Source: Phytophthora sp. 'mugwort'
Taxonomy: Eukaryota > Oomycota > Peronosporomycetes > Peronosporales > Peronosporaceae
Length of the DNA: 64,000 nt
Assembly (NCBI GenBank): GCA_033558025.1
Contig: JAUCEF010000007.1
Coordinates: 9,982,001-10,046,000 of the forward strand
Direction: 5' to 3'
Shown here: one piece after another, positions 55,828-64,000 of the stretch
Numbering within the stretch: the stretch's first letter is position 1
Layout of the letters: each line of letters begins with the position of its first letter
Position numbers and translations under genes: made by a program
Notes under the pieces: generated by a model
Told to the model about the DNA's origin: nothing
The model's input: the letters and a program-made list of their open reading frames with translations, nothing else
Databases searched by the model: none

Positions 55828-57325
55828 TGCGGAATCTTAATGAGAAGGGAATCCGTAGCGCCCACTGTTCATAGTTGGGTAAGGGAAACAAAATATCCCA
55901 AGGCGGCAGCGTCTCTGCTCGTGTGTTATGCTGTATTCTATTGTGCCAGTCAGGGATTTCATTGTGTTTATCATATTTTGTCCACGACGATAGCACATGT
56001 GAGTAAAGATGCGTAAGACGAGAATTTTTGGTTCGATACCACAGAACGATACTGCAACAAGGAGGAAGCCCCTATAGCGACGGATGCTGAGGCCTTAAAG
56101 TTAATCACTTGTCAATCCTCTTCCTAGCGCGCATCTACCCCTTTCAACGCATGTACGACAAAAACTAGCTACGCTTTTTCATCCGGCCGACCAAAAGCCC
56201 CACAGGCAACTTGAAAAGCAATTTGCCACGCTCAGCATCGTTGGGATAGCCACGGTGCTGCACCTCTAGGCCGATTGGCGTGCTCGCATCCGTATTTCTC
56301 AAGCTAGGCCGAAAAATAGAGTTTAGCCTCTGACCAGAAGAGCAGTTTATTTTACGATGCCATTCGAATATACGGATTGCGCTGTCAGTACGATTACCAA
56401 CTTAAAGTATCATAGCATATTGTGAGCTGCTCCAGTTTTGTGAACGCACTTTGCAGAACATGAGATGCTAAATTCAACCAAAATGCTGACCCCGTGTTTC
56501 AATGGACCATCGTCACGGCTCAGTCGTGGGAGGAATATGGTATATGTGTATTCTTCATTTTAAGCAAAAATAGTGTTAAACGCTACAAACGCGCACTTTT
56601 TGAATTTTGAGTCTTGACTTTTTAAAATAACGCCGTGCAAATGTGGAGAATTTGCTTTTGCATATCCACTAGCATTGCGCTAGCCGCCTGGACTTGAATT
56701 TAGCCTATCCACATTGAATTATGGACAAGTACTTGTCAGCCGTGCAGCTCGTCTCGCGTTTGACTCTATGGCGGCACCAAGCCAACTGGCGTACTTGAGC
56801 TGCATGCATAATGTTTCGGTACTGCGGAAGCCTAACTCGGAAAGAAGCTGTCACACGGTCTCCACCGAAAGCAGCCAGCCGATCATCGCCTCATGGGCCC
56901 CACGTGATAGTGAAGCCGCAATGCTTCACGTCGCGCTGTGCTTCATGCCGCCTCCGTTACTTCAGAGCAGCGATGTTTGGTTGGGTCCTGCGCCTCGTCT
57001 ATCGACGCTTGGACATGCGCCGCGGAGGCCGGCGTTTTGCACGCCGGCGGCGGTATTTATGCGGGCACAGGCAGCCGCGGCCAATTGAAAGCGGCCACCG
57101 CAGACTGAAGCGGATTGAAGTGGCGATGCAGCACTTGAAGTGTTGTCAGAGGTGCTCAAATTTGTCCGTAATACAATCTAAAGCCATGCGGCGTGCGGTG
57201 TACCGACTGCGCTTCCAGCAGCTTACAGTATGGATGAAATACAAAATGATAAATAATTCGAGTCATAGTGATTCATTACGATGCGCTCTGCTGTGTGCGC
57301 TTAAATATTATAGCTTCCTTTACAA
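55828..57325. other. Gene-free stretch beside the kinase gene
   Basis: No gene recognised. The frame 56811-57617 starts in this stretch but runs antisense into the kinase gene and is not credible. The sequence just left of 57326 is the presumed 3' UTR of the kinase. Confidence 0.35.
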
Positions 57326-58924
57326 TTACCATTTAGAGAACCAGGGGTTCCCAAGCACCTCCTCCATGCTCGGGCGCTTCTTGGCATCCGGGTGCATCAT
57401 CTCCTTCACGAGCTCCTTGGCCTCCTTGCTGATCCTCCACCACTCGGCCTCACCAAAGAAAATCTCGCCCGATAGGGTTCGCTCCAGCATTTCATCCTCG
57501 GACGGCGCGCTGAACGGGGAGTACCCACAAAGAATCGTGTACAAAACGGCGCCCGCACTAAACACGTCGGCGGCAGTAGAGATTTTGCCGTTCTGCAGCA
57601 CTTCCGGCGCAGCGTAACCCACCGTGCAGCTAATGGCCTTCTTGACTGTGCTCTTGTCGAGCTGCATAGCCGAACCAAAGTCGCCCAACTTGACGGTCTC
57701 CAGCTGCAAGGCCGACGCCTTGAAGAAAAGGTTCTCGGGCTTAATGTCAAGGTGCACAACGCCGTGCTCATGACAGTGGTTGACGGCGCTGGCAATGTGG
57801 CGAAACAATGTTTTTGCCTCGTGCTCGTCTAAGCCGCCGTTTTGACTGATGAAGTCAAAAAGATCGCCACCGGCGCAGTTTTCCATGACCAAATAGGCCT
57901 TTTCCTTTTGTCGAAACGAGTCGTAGAGCGCGACGATGTTCGGGTGGCTCGAGTAGTTGGTCAGCATGCGCTGAATCTCAATCTCGTTTCGAGCCGAGTG
58001 GTTTTGCTTCGTAGATGAAGCTTCCATCGACTTCATCACATAGGATGGACGACCGCGGTCCATCCACGTGAAGCACTCGACGACGGACGAGTTATCCGTC
58101 TCCATGATAACGCTGCCAAGCGTAAACTTGGCGATCCAGCCGAGCAGGTCGATGGCGTCCTGCACAAGCTTGGCCCACAGGTCGCGCTCGCTCTTCGTCT
58201 CAAACTTAAGGATCCATTTGTCATGCGAAACCTTGTCGTTTGTTCCCTTGGAGGCTGCAGAGCTAGGTGTGGGCGCCGATCGCTCACCGTCCACGGGCAT
58301 GCGAAAGTCGATGGAAAGCTTGTTCTTGGGCAGGCGGTCCACGCAAGTCCAGACGCTGATCATTTGCCGCTGGCGGACCTCGCCCTTTTCTGATCGCGCG
58401 TACTCCATGTAGGGCACCGTTCCGGTCTGCAAGCGCACGATGCGTGGCACGAAGATCTTCATCCAGTCGGGCAGCGGTACCTGCTTGAGAACGCGCAGCT
58501 CGTGCAACTCGAACAGCTTCTTCTGAATCTGTTTTTGAGAGCGCGAGGAGTCCTCGGTCTCGAAATCCTCCTCGAGGATCGTGAGCCGTTGGCCTGAGCC
58601 ATTGGCGCCGCCGTACAGGCTGCTAAGGCGTGAGGTGCTTAGCATCTCCGAGTCCAACATGGTTGACTCCATGCCGCCGTTGCTCACGCCCGAGCAGCAC
58701 GTTGAGGTGGTAAGGAAGGAGGAGCGAGACTCCTTGGAAACGTCCACGTCCAAGAGACTTAGACCGCCCATGCTTCCAGTGCTCTGTAAGTCAGTCGGCG
58801 ACAGAAACTTCGAACGACTTGCACTCTTCAGAGAAAATTGCCTAATGAAGCGAGACCAGGCGCCTGACCTGAAGTATGTGGAGTAAGCTTTTACGACCGC
58901 CGGTCGAGCGAATCGCCTTGCCAT
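57326..58924 (-). CDS. PH-domain Ser/Thr protein kinase (CAMK-like)
   Basis: An intronless 532-aa protein. A basic, Ser-rich N-terminus (1-145) precedes a pleckstrin-homology-like region (about 148-262, from LPDWMKIFVPRIVRLQ to WILKFETKSERDLWAKLVQD). The kinase domain covers about 268-531. The invariant Lys is in YVMKSM (about 296), the C-helix Glu probably in ARNEIEIQ, the catalytic loop is HLDIKPEN (about 390), followed by DFGSA (about 415) and GYAAPEVL. The catalytic Asp, the metal Asp and the APE motif are present, so activity is likely, but the Gly-rich loop reads LGSVIMETDNSSVV and lacks the normal GxGxxG, and HRD is HLD. PH plus kinase in this order recalls AKT, but the kinase sequence is closer to CAMK/CDPK-like oomycete kinases. 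Substrates are unknown. Confidence 0.85.
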   Translation of the reverse strand: MARRFARPAVVKAYSTYFRSGAWSRFIRQFSLKSASRSKFLSPTDLQSTGSMGGLSLLDVDVSKESRSSFLTTSTCCSGVSNGGMESTMLDSEMLSTSRLSSLYGGANGSGQRLTILEEDFETEDSSRSQKQIQKKLFELHELRVLKQVPLPDWMKIFVPRIVRLQTGTVPYMEYARSEKGEVRQRQMISVWTCVDRLPKNKLSIDFRMPVDGERSAPTPSSAASKGTNDKVSHDKWILKFETKSERDLWAKLVQDAIDLLGWIAKFTLGSVIMETDNSSVVECFTWMDRGRPSYVMKSMEASSTKQNHSARNEIEIQRMLTNYSSHPNIVALYDSFRQKEKAYLVMENCAGGDLFDFISQNGGLDEHEAKTLFRHIASAVNHCHEHGVVHLDIKPENLFFKASALQLETVKLGDFGSAMQLDKSTVKKAISCTVGYAAPEVLQNGKISTAADVFSAGAVLYTILCGYSPFSAPSEDEMLERTLSGEIFFGEAEWWRISKEAKELVKEMMHPDAKKRPSMEEVLGNPWFSKW

Positions 58925-60563
58925 ACATTCTCCAAGCCTAGCGCTGCGAGGCAGAGGCGATTACGCGAGCATTAGGGCTAGGGACTAAAAGTGGGAAAAA
59001 GAGCGTCGTAATCGGCAAGTTAACTTGGCGAGCACGGATTGGCCCAAAAGCTGACATTCGAAAAACAGCGACAGTGGGTGCGAGTGGGTGGCGCGAATGA
59101 AGGTAAGATTACTGTAAAACATGCAAGATACATTTGGCCTCAGCAAAAACAAATTAAGGATCTGGAGTTGTTAGCAGCACTGTATCCGCATGCATTTCTG
59201 GCCTTGCCCTGTGTAAATCGGCTGTAAACACGCCTACGCCCTTCAAATACATCATATTGCTTTTACAGCGCTGCTGTTGCGCTAAGCCGCGGAGCCACGA
59301 AATATCTTCAGACGATTCCGCTTTTGCTGCCAGGCTGCCAGGCGTGAGTAGAGTTTTCACAGACTGCAGAACCGCATGCGTGGCAGATTGCTCTGCGAGT
59401 TCTTTGGGGCCTGCCCGCCCCGAGCCACACCTTGACAGCCTTGTCGGGTCCTGATGGAGATTTCAACACGGAGCCTCAGGTCCCGATGTGGGAACCTCAA
59501 TCTCTCGGTGGCTCTGCCCTATTTGGGTTGCGACTGCCGGCGGGCAATAGACGCAGGGGGCACCTGTGCACGAAGGCATGTCCGGCAGGGCACGAGCACG
59601 AAAATAGTATGGTTGCCGACGACGCAACTAGCAAAATTACGCGAAAAACTTTGCAATCCGGCCGGTTTGAGCGACAACTTGAAGGCAGGTGGCTAATGAT
59701 GGCGCCAGAGCGTGCGCGGGCAACATGTCGCTACCGCCTCTGTTCGATTGCGCTCGGCGAGCAACACTCGCAGACCACTCGTGGATGGTGCGTTGATGGC
59801 GGCAGGCTTAATTTCCAGCGTGTTTACGACAGCGGCCCTTGCCGGCGCTGCACCCGTCCGGCTTGCGTGTATTTAAGCTCTGGCGCGGTGCAATTTCAAG
59901 TTTGACAATAGAACTCGCTCGAAAGTTAAAGTTTTGCTGAGCCAGTCACGGCCGTCCAACTCTGGCGCATGTGGCGCAATCTGCGGTGTCGGACCGCAAG
60001 CCGATTGGCCGGAAATAAATGTCGACTGCGCAGTCCCGTATTTACCGCCTGAGCAAGCTGTGATCGATCGGCCTCGGCGGCGCAACGAATGGCTCTCGGC
60101 CACCGCCCTCGGACATGATCAATGCATAGCGGTGCTCGGAAATGATGGCGCCCAGAAAACACCGAGCGCATGTTCGTAACCTTGTTGAGGCAGCGATGGC
60201 GCTCAACGGCACTGGCAGCGAAACCGAAGCCAACCTCGTCGCACCCTAAGCGACGTCAATGGATTTCTTAGCGTTTCGACATGCATCGCAGCGGAAGGCG
60301 CACCCAATCGCCGCGGCCCGCCTCTATCAGGCTGCTAGACTGTATCAGCGGCTCCACAATAAGAGCACGCGAGAACGCGCCTGGGTGCGAATTTGGTTGC
60401 ATTGTATGGAAATTTCCCTTCCCACCGGCAAGGTGGGTCTACAATACTAAAGCACAGCTTGTTTTTTTTTTAAACAGTTTAAAAACATTTCAAATGTGCA
60501 GTGCTTGAGAAATGAACCCACGGTGAGCTTGCCGGGAGTGTTCGCCGTGGCCGCCCCGGAAGA
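58925..60563. other. Gene-free spacer between kinase and annexin 2
   Basis: GC-rich sequence with overlapping frames on both strands and no domain I recognise (longest 59432-59905). A TATTTAAGCTCTGGCGCGG element near 59869 and TGGCGCCCAGA near 60143 look superficially like an LTR promoter and a primer-binding site, but no LTR pair or coding region supports that. Confidence 0.35.
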
Positions 60564-61944
60564 TTAGTACGCGGTCTCGGGCTGCTTGTCGCTACTGCTA
60601 TTGCTGCTACTGCAGCCGCTACTGTGTCTGTCGCCGTCGGCGTCATCATCGCTGTCATCGTCGGTGTCGCCCTCGGTCGGGATGTGCAACAACGTGACGA
60701 GCAGGTCGCCGTAGTTGGCATCCGTGTCAGTGCGGATCCGCTCCTCGAGCGAGCGCCCATACAGCTTCTCGTAAAGTCGTTCGACACGCGGCTGCATCCA
60801 GTGATAGCGGATCACGGCGGCACTCAACCCCTTCTCGTCCGTGCCCAGGCCCTTCATCACGCGCTCGAAGTGGTCGGCGATCGTCGCATCCGGCTCCAGC
60901 GCAAGGCGAACTGCAAATAGCACCGCCGGCCGAAACACAAGCCATGCTAGTTAGTAGACGTCGTATAGCATCATTCAAAAACCCGAAACACTAGCAGCAG
61001 CGTCTGAAATCCGTCTTTGCCGCTGCGTATGTACGCACCGTAGAACAAGAGCGCCTCGGTTGCGTAGCCGCTGAATTCGCTGCGCACGGCCTCCTCCAAA
61101 TCGCTCACGTACTTCTTCTTGTAGATGTCGTTCACCAGCACGATGTGCTCGCACGGGCTGGAGAACAGGATGCGCACGAATGTGTTCTCGTCCGTTCCCC
61201 AGCGGCCCTCACCGGCTTCGTACAGCTTGACGGCGTCCGCTTTGGCCTTCGCGTACGTGTGGATTTTGGGGTCGTACGTGACTTGCAGACGCTGCCGCCG
61301 CCATAAAAAGTTGGTTAGCACAATCTGATACGCCATTACCCGCATATAAAAACACAGTGCAGCTAACGCACCTCGAGTGCCAGCAGGATGATGTTGCGGT
61401 AGTCGCCGTTCAGTTCGGAGCGCATAAGCCAGGTCAGGTCCTTGTTGAAGATGTAGTAGTAAGTCGATTTAAGCATTGAAAGCTCTTCATTCGTGCGCCC
61501 GAGCAGAATCTGCCCTAGCACAGCAATACATCGGGTTAGCACCTTAATAACAGCTACTTATTAAGCCAAGCAAGCCGCGCGTCGTACCGGGTACAGCAAT
61601 CGCTCCTTCGTACCGCTACCCGAGGTGGCCACGTTCAGCACGAACGCCTCCACCTCCGGCAGCGGCATCGTGAGCAGCAACAGGAGGAAGCGGAAGTCGC
61701 CGACTGTATCGCGGCTCAGCGTGTCCTTAAGCTCCTCACGGTACAGGTCCTTGTAGCGGTAGATGAGCAGAGATCGGTCGCTCGCCGACAGTGAGCTCAG
61801 CGCGTTCACGAGCACCTTCTCGTCCACGCCCAGACCGTCCGTCGCGTCGCGAATGCGCTCGCAGGCGTCATCGATTTCGCGCGGGTACAGTAATGGCACA
61901 CCGCGGAAAACGTCGTGTGCATGCTGCGGGAATATGTGCTGCAT
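60564..61944 (-). CDS. Annexin (tandem copy 2)
   Basis: Four exons read on the minus strand: 61944-61588, 61509-61372, 61291-61039 and 60910-60564 (364 aa). Introns of 78, 80 and 128 bp have GT-AG ends and keep frame. Annexins are soluble proteins that bind acidic phospholipids in a calcium-dependent way. The four repeats are DGLGVDEKVLV, SGSGTKERLLY, GEGRWGTDENTF and KGLGTDEKGLS. Repeat 1 has GV in place of the calcium-loop GT, so that site may be weak. The protein ends in an unusual acidic, Ser-rich tail (EGDTDDDSDDDADGD and on). The 253-nt exon 3 and its splice sites correspond to exon 2 of the neighbouring annexin, so the two arose by tandem duplication. Upstream of the ATG the frame stays open for at least 20 codons, so an extra 5' exon is possible. 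Confidence 0.88.
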
Positions 61945-62218
61945 CGCCGCTGCGTCCTGACCGCCCCAGTCTAATGCGGCAATTACCGCAATAGAGACAA
62001 TGACCAGCTGGAAAATCGCAGTATTTATTTTTCGGATTTAAAATGAAACACTTTCCCTAGTGAAATGGAGTGGTGATAAATTAACAGGACGAAAGAATTG
62101 AATATGAGAGTTTCTCAGAATTGGTGATTGCGGATTTTTGTGGGTTAAAAGTGCTCAGCTTCAAACACGCTTAAAACGTGTGAATCTACGCAAATATGCC
62201 GCATTTGACTTAACACAT
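61945..62218 (-). promoter_or_regulatory. Spacer between the annexin genes
   Basis: 274 bp, AT-rich on the right (about 62020-62130). It must contain the 3' end of annexin 1 and the promoter of annexin 2. A TTTTCCAG-like word reading on the minus strand near 62010 could be an acceptor for an upstream non-coding exon. No consensus core element was identified. Confidence 0.35.
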
Positions 62219-63446
62219 TTACGCGAAGTTGCCGATGGGGCGCGGAGTTTCGAGAAGCTGCAGCAGCAGCTCCTGGTACTCACCGCTGGTTTCCCCTTTG
62301 ATGCGGTCTTGGAGCGTCATTTGGTACTTCTTCTCGTAGACCGGAAGGATGTTCCCCAAGTACGAGTGATAGCGCACAATGGCAGCGCTGAGAGCCGTCG
62401 AGTCGGTGCCAACTCCGGCCATTGTGCCTTCGATATGCTCGGCGAGGAACGGCCATGCATTGAGGCTGATACGGACTGGAATACAATAGAGATCACATTG
62501 CAAATGTTAGTCACGTGGCGATGTACATACAAAGGATAGGAGCGCCGCTTACCGAAAAACGTGAGGGCGGCGCAGTCACTCCCGCTAAACTCGTTCTCGA
62601 TGGCGTAGATCAAGTCGTGCTGGTGTTTAGCCTGGTACGTCGCGTCGATGTTCCGCAAGTGCTCGGGCGGGCTCGCCAGCAGCACCTTAATCAAACCATT
62701 CTCGTCGGTGCCCCACTTGCCCTCACCGGCATTGTAGATGAGGTCGGCGTCCTCGGCAGCCTTTTCCTTGGTGTGGAACGAAGCCTTGTACTCCACCATC
62801 GGTTCCTGGTGTTTTTTTTTTAAAAAAACGAGACAACGTGAGTTGGGTAATGCTGCAGTTCGGTGTTGTAGAGTCACTGGCTGCTCACCTGGAGCGCCTT
62901 CATGATGACGGCTAAGAAGTCGCCAGTGATCTCGTCGCTGATAGCGACGGAGAGATCCGAGTCGTACATCTCGAAATAAGCCTTTTTCAGAAGGCCGATC
63001 TCTTCATTGCTTCGACCCATGAGGATCGAGTAGAGCAGGTGGTCTGACGTGCCAGCTCCCTTCATGGCGTGGAAGAGGATGTAGGCTTCGGCCTGCGGCA
63101 ACGGGAAGCTGATGAGCTGCAGCAGGTAGCCGAAGTTGCCCGATGTCTCACTCTTGACCAGCTCGCGCAGCGACTGGCCGTGCAGATCCTTGTATCGAAG
63201 GGAGACCAGAGCACGGTCGTTTGGCGATAGCGGACCGAGAAGTTTCACGAGAGCCTTGTCTTCCGTTCCCACGCCGTCGCAGGCCGTGTGGATCTGCTCC
63301 ACGACTGCATCGACCGAGGCCGAAAAGCGAGTTTTCTCCTTCTTGTAGGCGTCGAACGCGGACGGCGGGTAGATTCCCAGCATCTTGAGCTTGGAGAGGG
63401 GGCGAAGGTTGGTCGGGGGCGGCTGCGTTGCAGGCGGCGAGTTCAA
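62219..63446 (-). CDS. Annexin (tandem copy 1)
   Basis: Three exons on the minus strand: 63446-62889, 62805-62553 and 62475-62219, giving 355 aa; introns of 83 and 77 bp have GT-AG ends. All four annexin repeats carry the type II calcium loop: DGVGTEDKALV, KGAGTSDHLLY, GEGKWGTDENGL and AGVGTDSTALS, with the capping acidic residue about 40 residues later (for example KSETSGNF). Length is normal for a four-repeat annexin (about 320) plus a short Pro-rich N-terminus. The start ATG (MNSPPATQ) and a second Met at LKMLGIYP are both possible. In Saprolegnia an annexin has been reported to stimulate callose synthase, so a role in cell-wall synthesis or membrane traffic is possible but not shown here. 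Confidence 0.92.
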
Positions 63447-63731
63447 GAATGAGCTGGAGCGAGCGACTGCGGGCGAGCGTCAAGGGAACGACCCGCAACA
63501 GCTGAGATCTGTATAGGGATTAGCTGGGTTAAGCACCTGAGCCTCAGGTACTCTTACTGAGTCCTTTGTAAGGCACGTGCCAAACCTCTTCAACATCAAA
63601 AGTATCTTGCTGTGACGTCAGCAAGATATTTTGGGGGATTTTGCATTTTCCTTACCTTATCACCATGTGATTGGTCATAAAAAATATCCACATTTTTTCG
63701 TTCCTCCAAGCAAGACACGACAGCACGCAAA
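63447..63731. promoter_or_regulatory. Candidate bidirectional promoter, annexin 1/CDK5RAP3
   Basis: 285 bp between divergent starts. TATCTTGCTG (63603-63612) and its reverse complement (63619-63628) flank the CRE-type palindrome TGACGTCA (63613-63620), forming a 26-bp symmetric site that is a good bZIP candidate. GATTGG (63669-63674) is an inverted CCAAT box nearer the CDK5RAP3 start. Confidence 0.5.
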
Positions 63732-64000
63732 ATGGCAGACAAGCGCAAGCTGCCGATCGATATCCAGTACAAGCAGCTCCTGGGTAGGGTCCGCCACTCC
63801 TCCCTCTTGTATGATTCCCTCCCTAATGACCTTCGTATACTTTTTCCACGTTGCACAGAGGCGCTGGTGGACCGCCGTATCGTGCCGCACAAGTGGCTCG
63901 AGCAGCACAAGCAGATTCGCGACGCCATCGCCGCGCTGTATTTGGAGCTGCCTCTGTCCAGTGAGGCGCTGTCCAAGTTTCGCGGCAAGAAGCCGAGCCA
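63732..64000 (+). CDS. CDK5RAP3: CDK5RAP3 orthologue, 5' end (runs off the window)
   Basis: Exon 1 is 63732-63783 and exon 2 starts at 63859; the 75-bp intron has GT-AG ends. Joined, the N-terminus reads MADKRKLPIDIQYKQLL then EALVDRRIVPHKW and QIRDAIAALYLELP. This matches the conserved start of CDK5RAP3 (xPIDIQxxKLLDWLVDRR, W, IR). In animals and plants CDK5RAP3 is the substrate adaptor of the UFM1 E3 ligase with UFL1 and DDRGK1, acting on stalled ER-bound ribosomes. Without removing the intron the frame would continue but would insert a non-conserved 25-residue stretch, so splicing is well supported. Only about 64 residues are in the window. Confidence 0.8.
   Translation, partial: MADKRKLPIDIQYKQLLGRVRHSSLLYDSLPNDLRILFPRCTEALVDRRIVPHKWLEQHKQIRDAIAALYLELPLSSEALSKFRGKKPS

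Noticed and set aside
56811..57617. 268-codon plus-strand frame
   Set aside because: Its second half is antisense to the well-supported kinase gene, and the first half has no domain.
60130..60160. TGGCGCCCAGA resembling a retroelement primer-binding site
   Set aside because: No LTR ends, polypurine tract or gag/pol sequence lies nearby.

Overview
The window looks like nuclear DNA of an oomycete, most likely a Phytophthora-like member of the Peronosporales. The evidence is compact GC-rich genes with few introns (those resolved are 72-128 bp), a mitochondrial-targeted primase-helicase (Twinkle), and a mix of Copia, PIF/Harbinger, MULE, piggyBac and pogo-like DDE relics of the type common in that group. 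This assignment is inference from gene content; species cannot be named from sequence reading alone.

Layout. 1-6050: gene-free, decayed repeat DNA with a SINE-like fragment (about 2851-3051) and a polypurine tract next to a palindrome-rich LTR-like segment (about 3780). 6051-10552: an E(z)-type histone H3K27 methyltransferase in three exons. 10553-19200: gene-free, with an LTR fragment shared with 38.3 kb, a perfect 28-bp hairpin, a Harbinger relic, a pogo-like DDE relic and a Myb/SANT-like relic. 19268-32989: a gene-dense island with SLC25A38-type mitochondrial glycine carrier (+), Twinkle primase-helicase (-), DDX24/Mak5 RNA helicase (+), a small unknown protein (+), a DUF4743-type Nudix hydrolase (+), Mrd1/RBM19 ribosome-biogenesis RNA-binding protein (+) and bifunctional P5C synthase (-). 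33100-57300: a second repeat block with at least eight decayed transposable elements and no convincing host gene. 57326-64000: a PH-domain protein kinase (-), two tandem annexin genes (-), and the 5' end of a CDK5RAP3 orthologue (+) at the right edge.

Functional links. Twinkle and DDX24 are divergent across 141 bp, and annexin 1 and CDK5RAP3 across 285 bp; both spacers contain CCAAT or CRE-like elements and probably act as bidirectional promoters. SLC25A38/Twinkle and Mrd1/P5CS are tail to tail. DDX24 and Mrd1 both serve pre-rRNA processing, and SLC25A38 and Twinkle are both mitochondrial, but nothing indicates a dedicated cluster. The contrast between dense housekeeping blocks and long transposon graveyards matches the 'two-speed' architecture described for Phytophthora genomes. 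No RxLR or CRN effector, functional tRNA, rRNA or CRISPR array was found. I did not find a clearly new biological system. The least explained signals are the two hairpin structures, the SINE-like element with a precise loss of its B box, and the small acidic protein at 25797.
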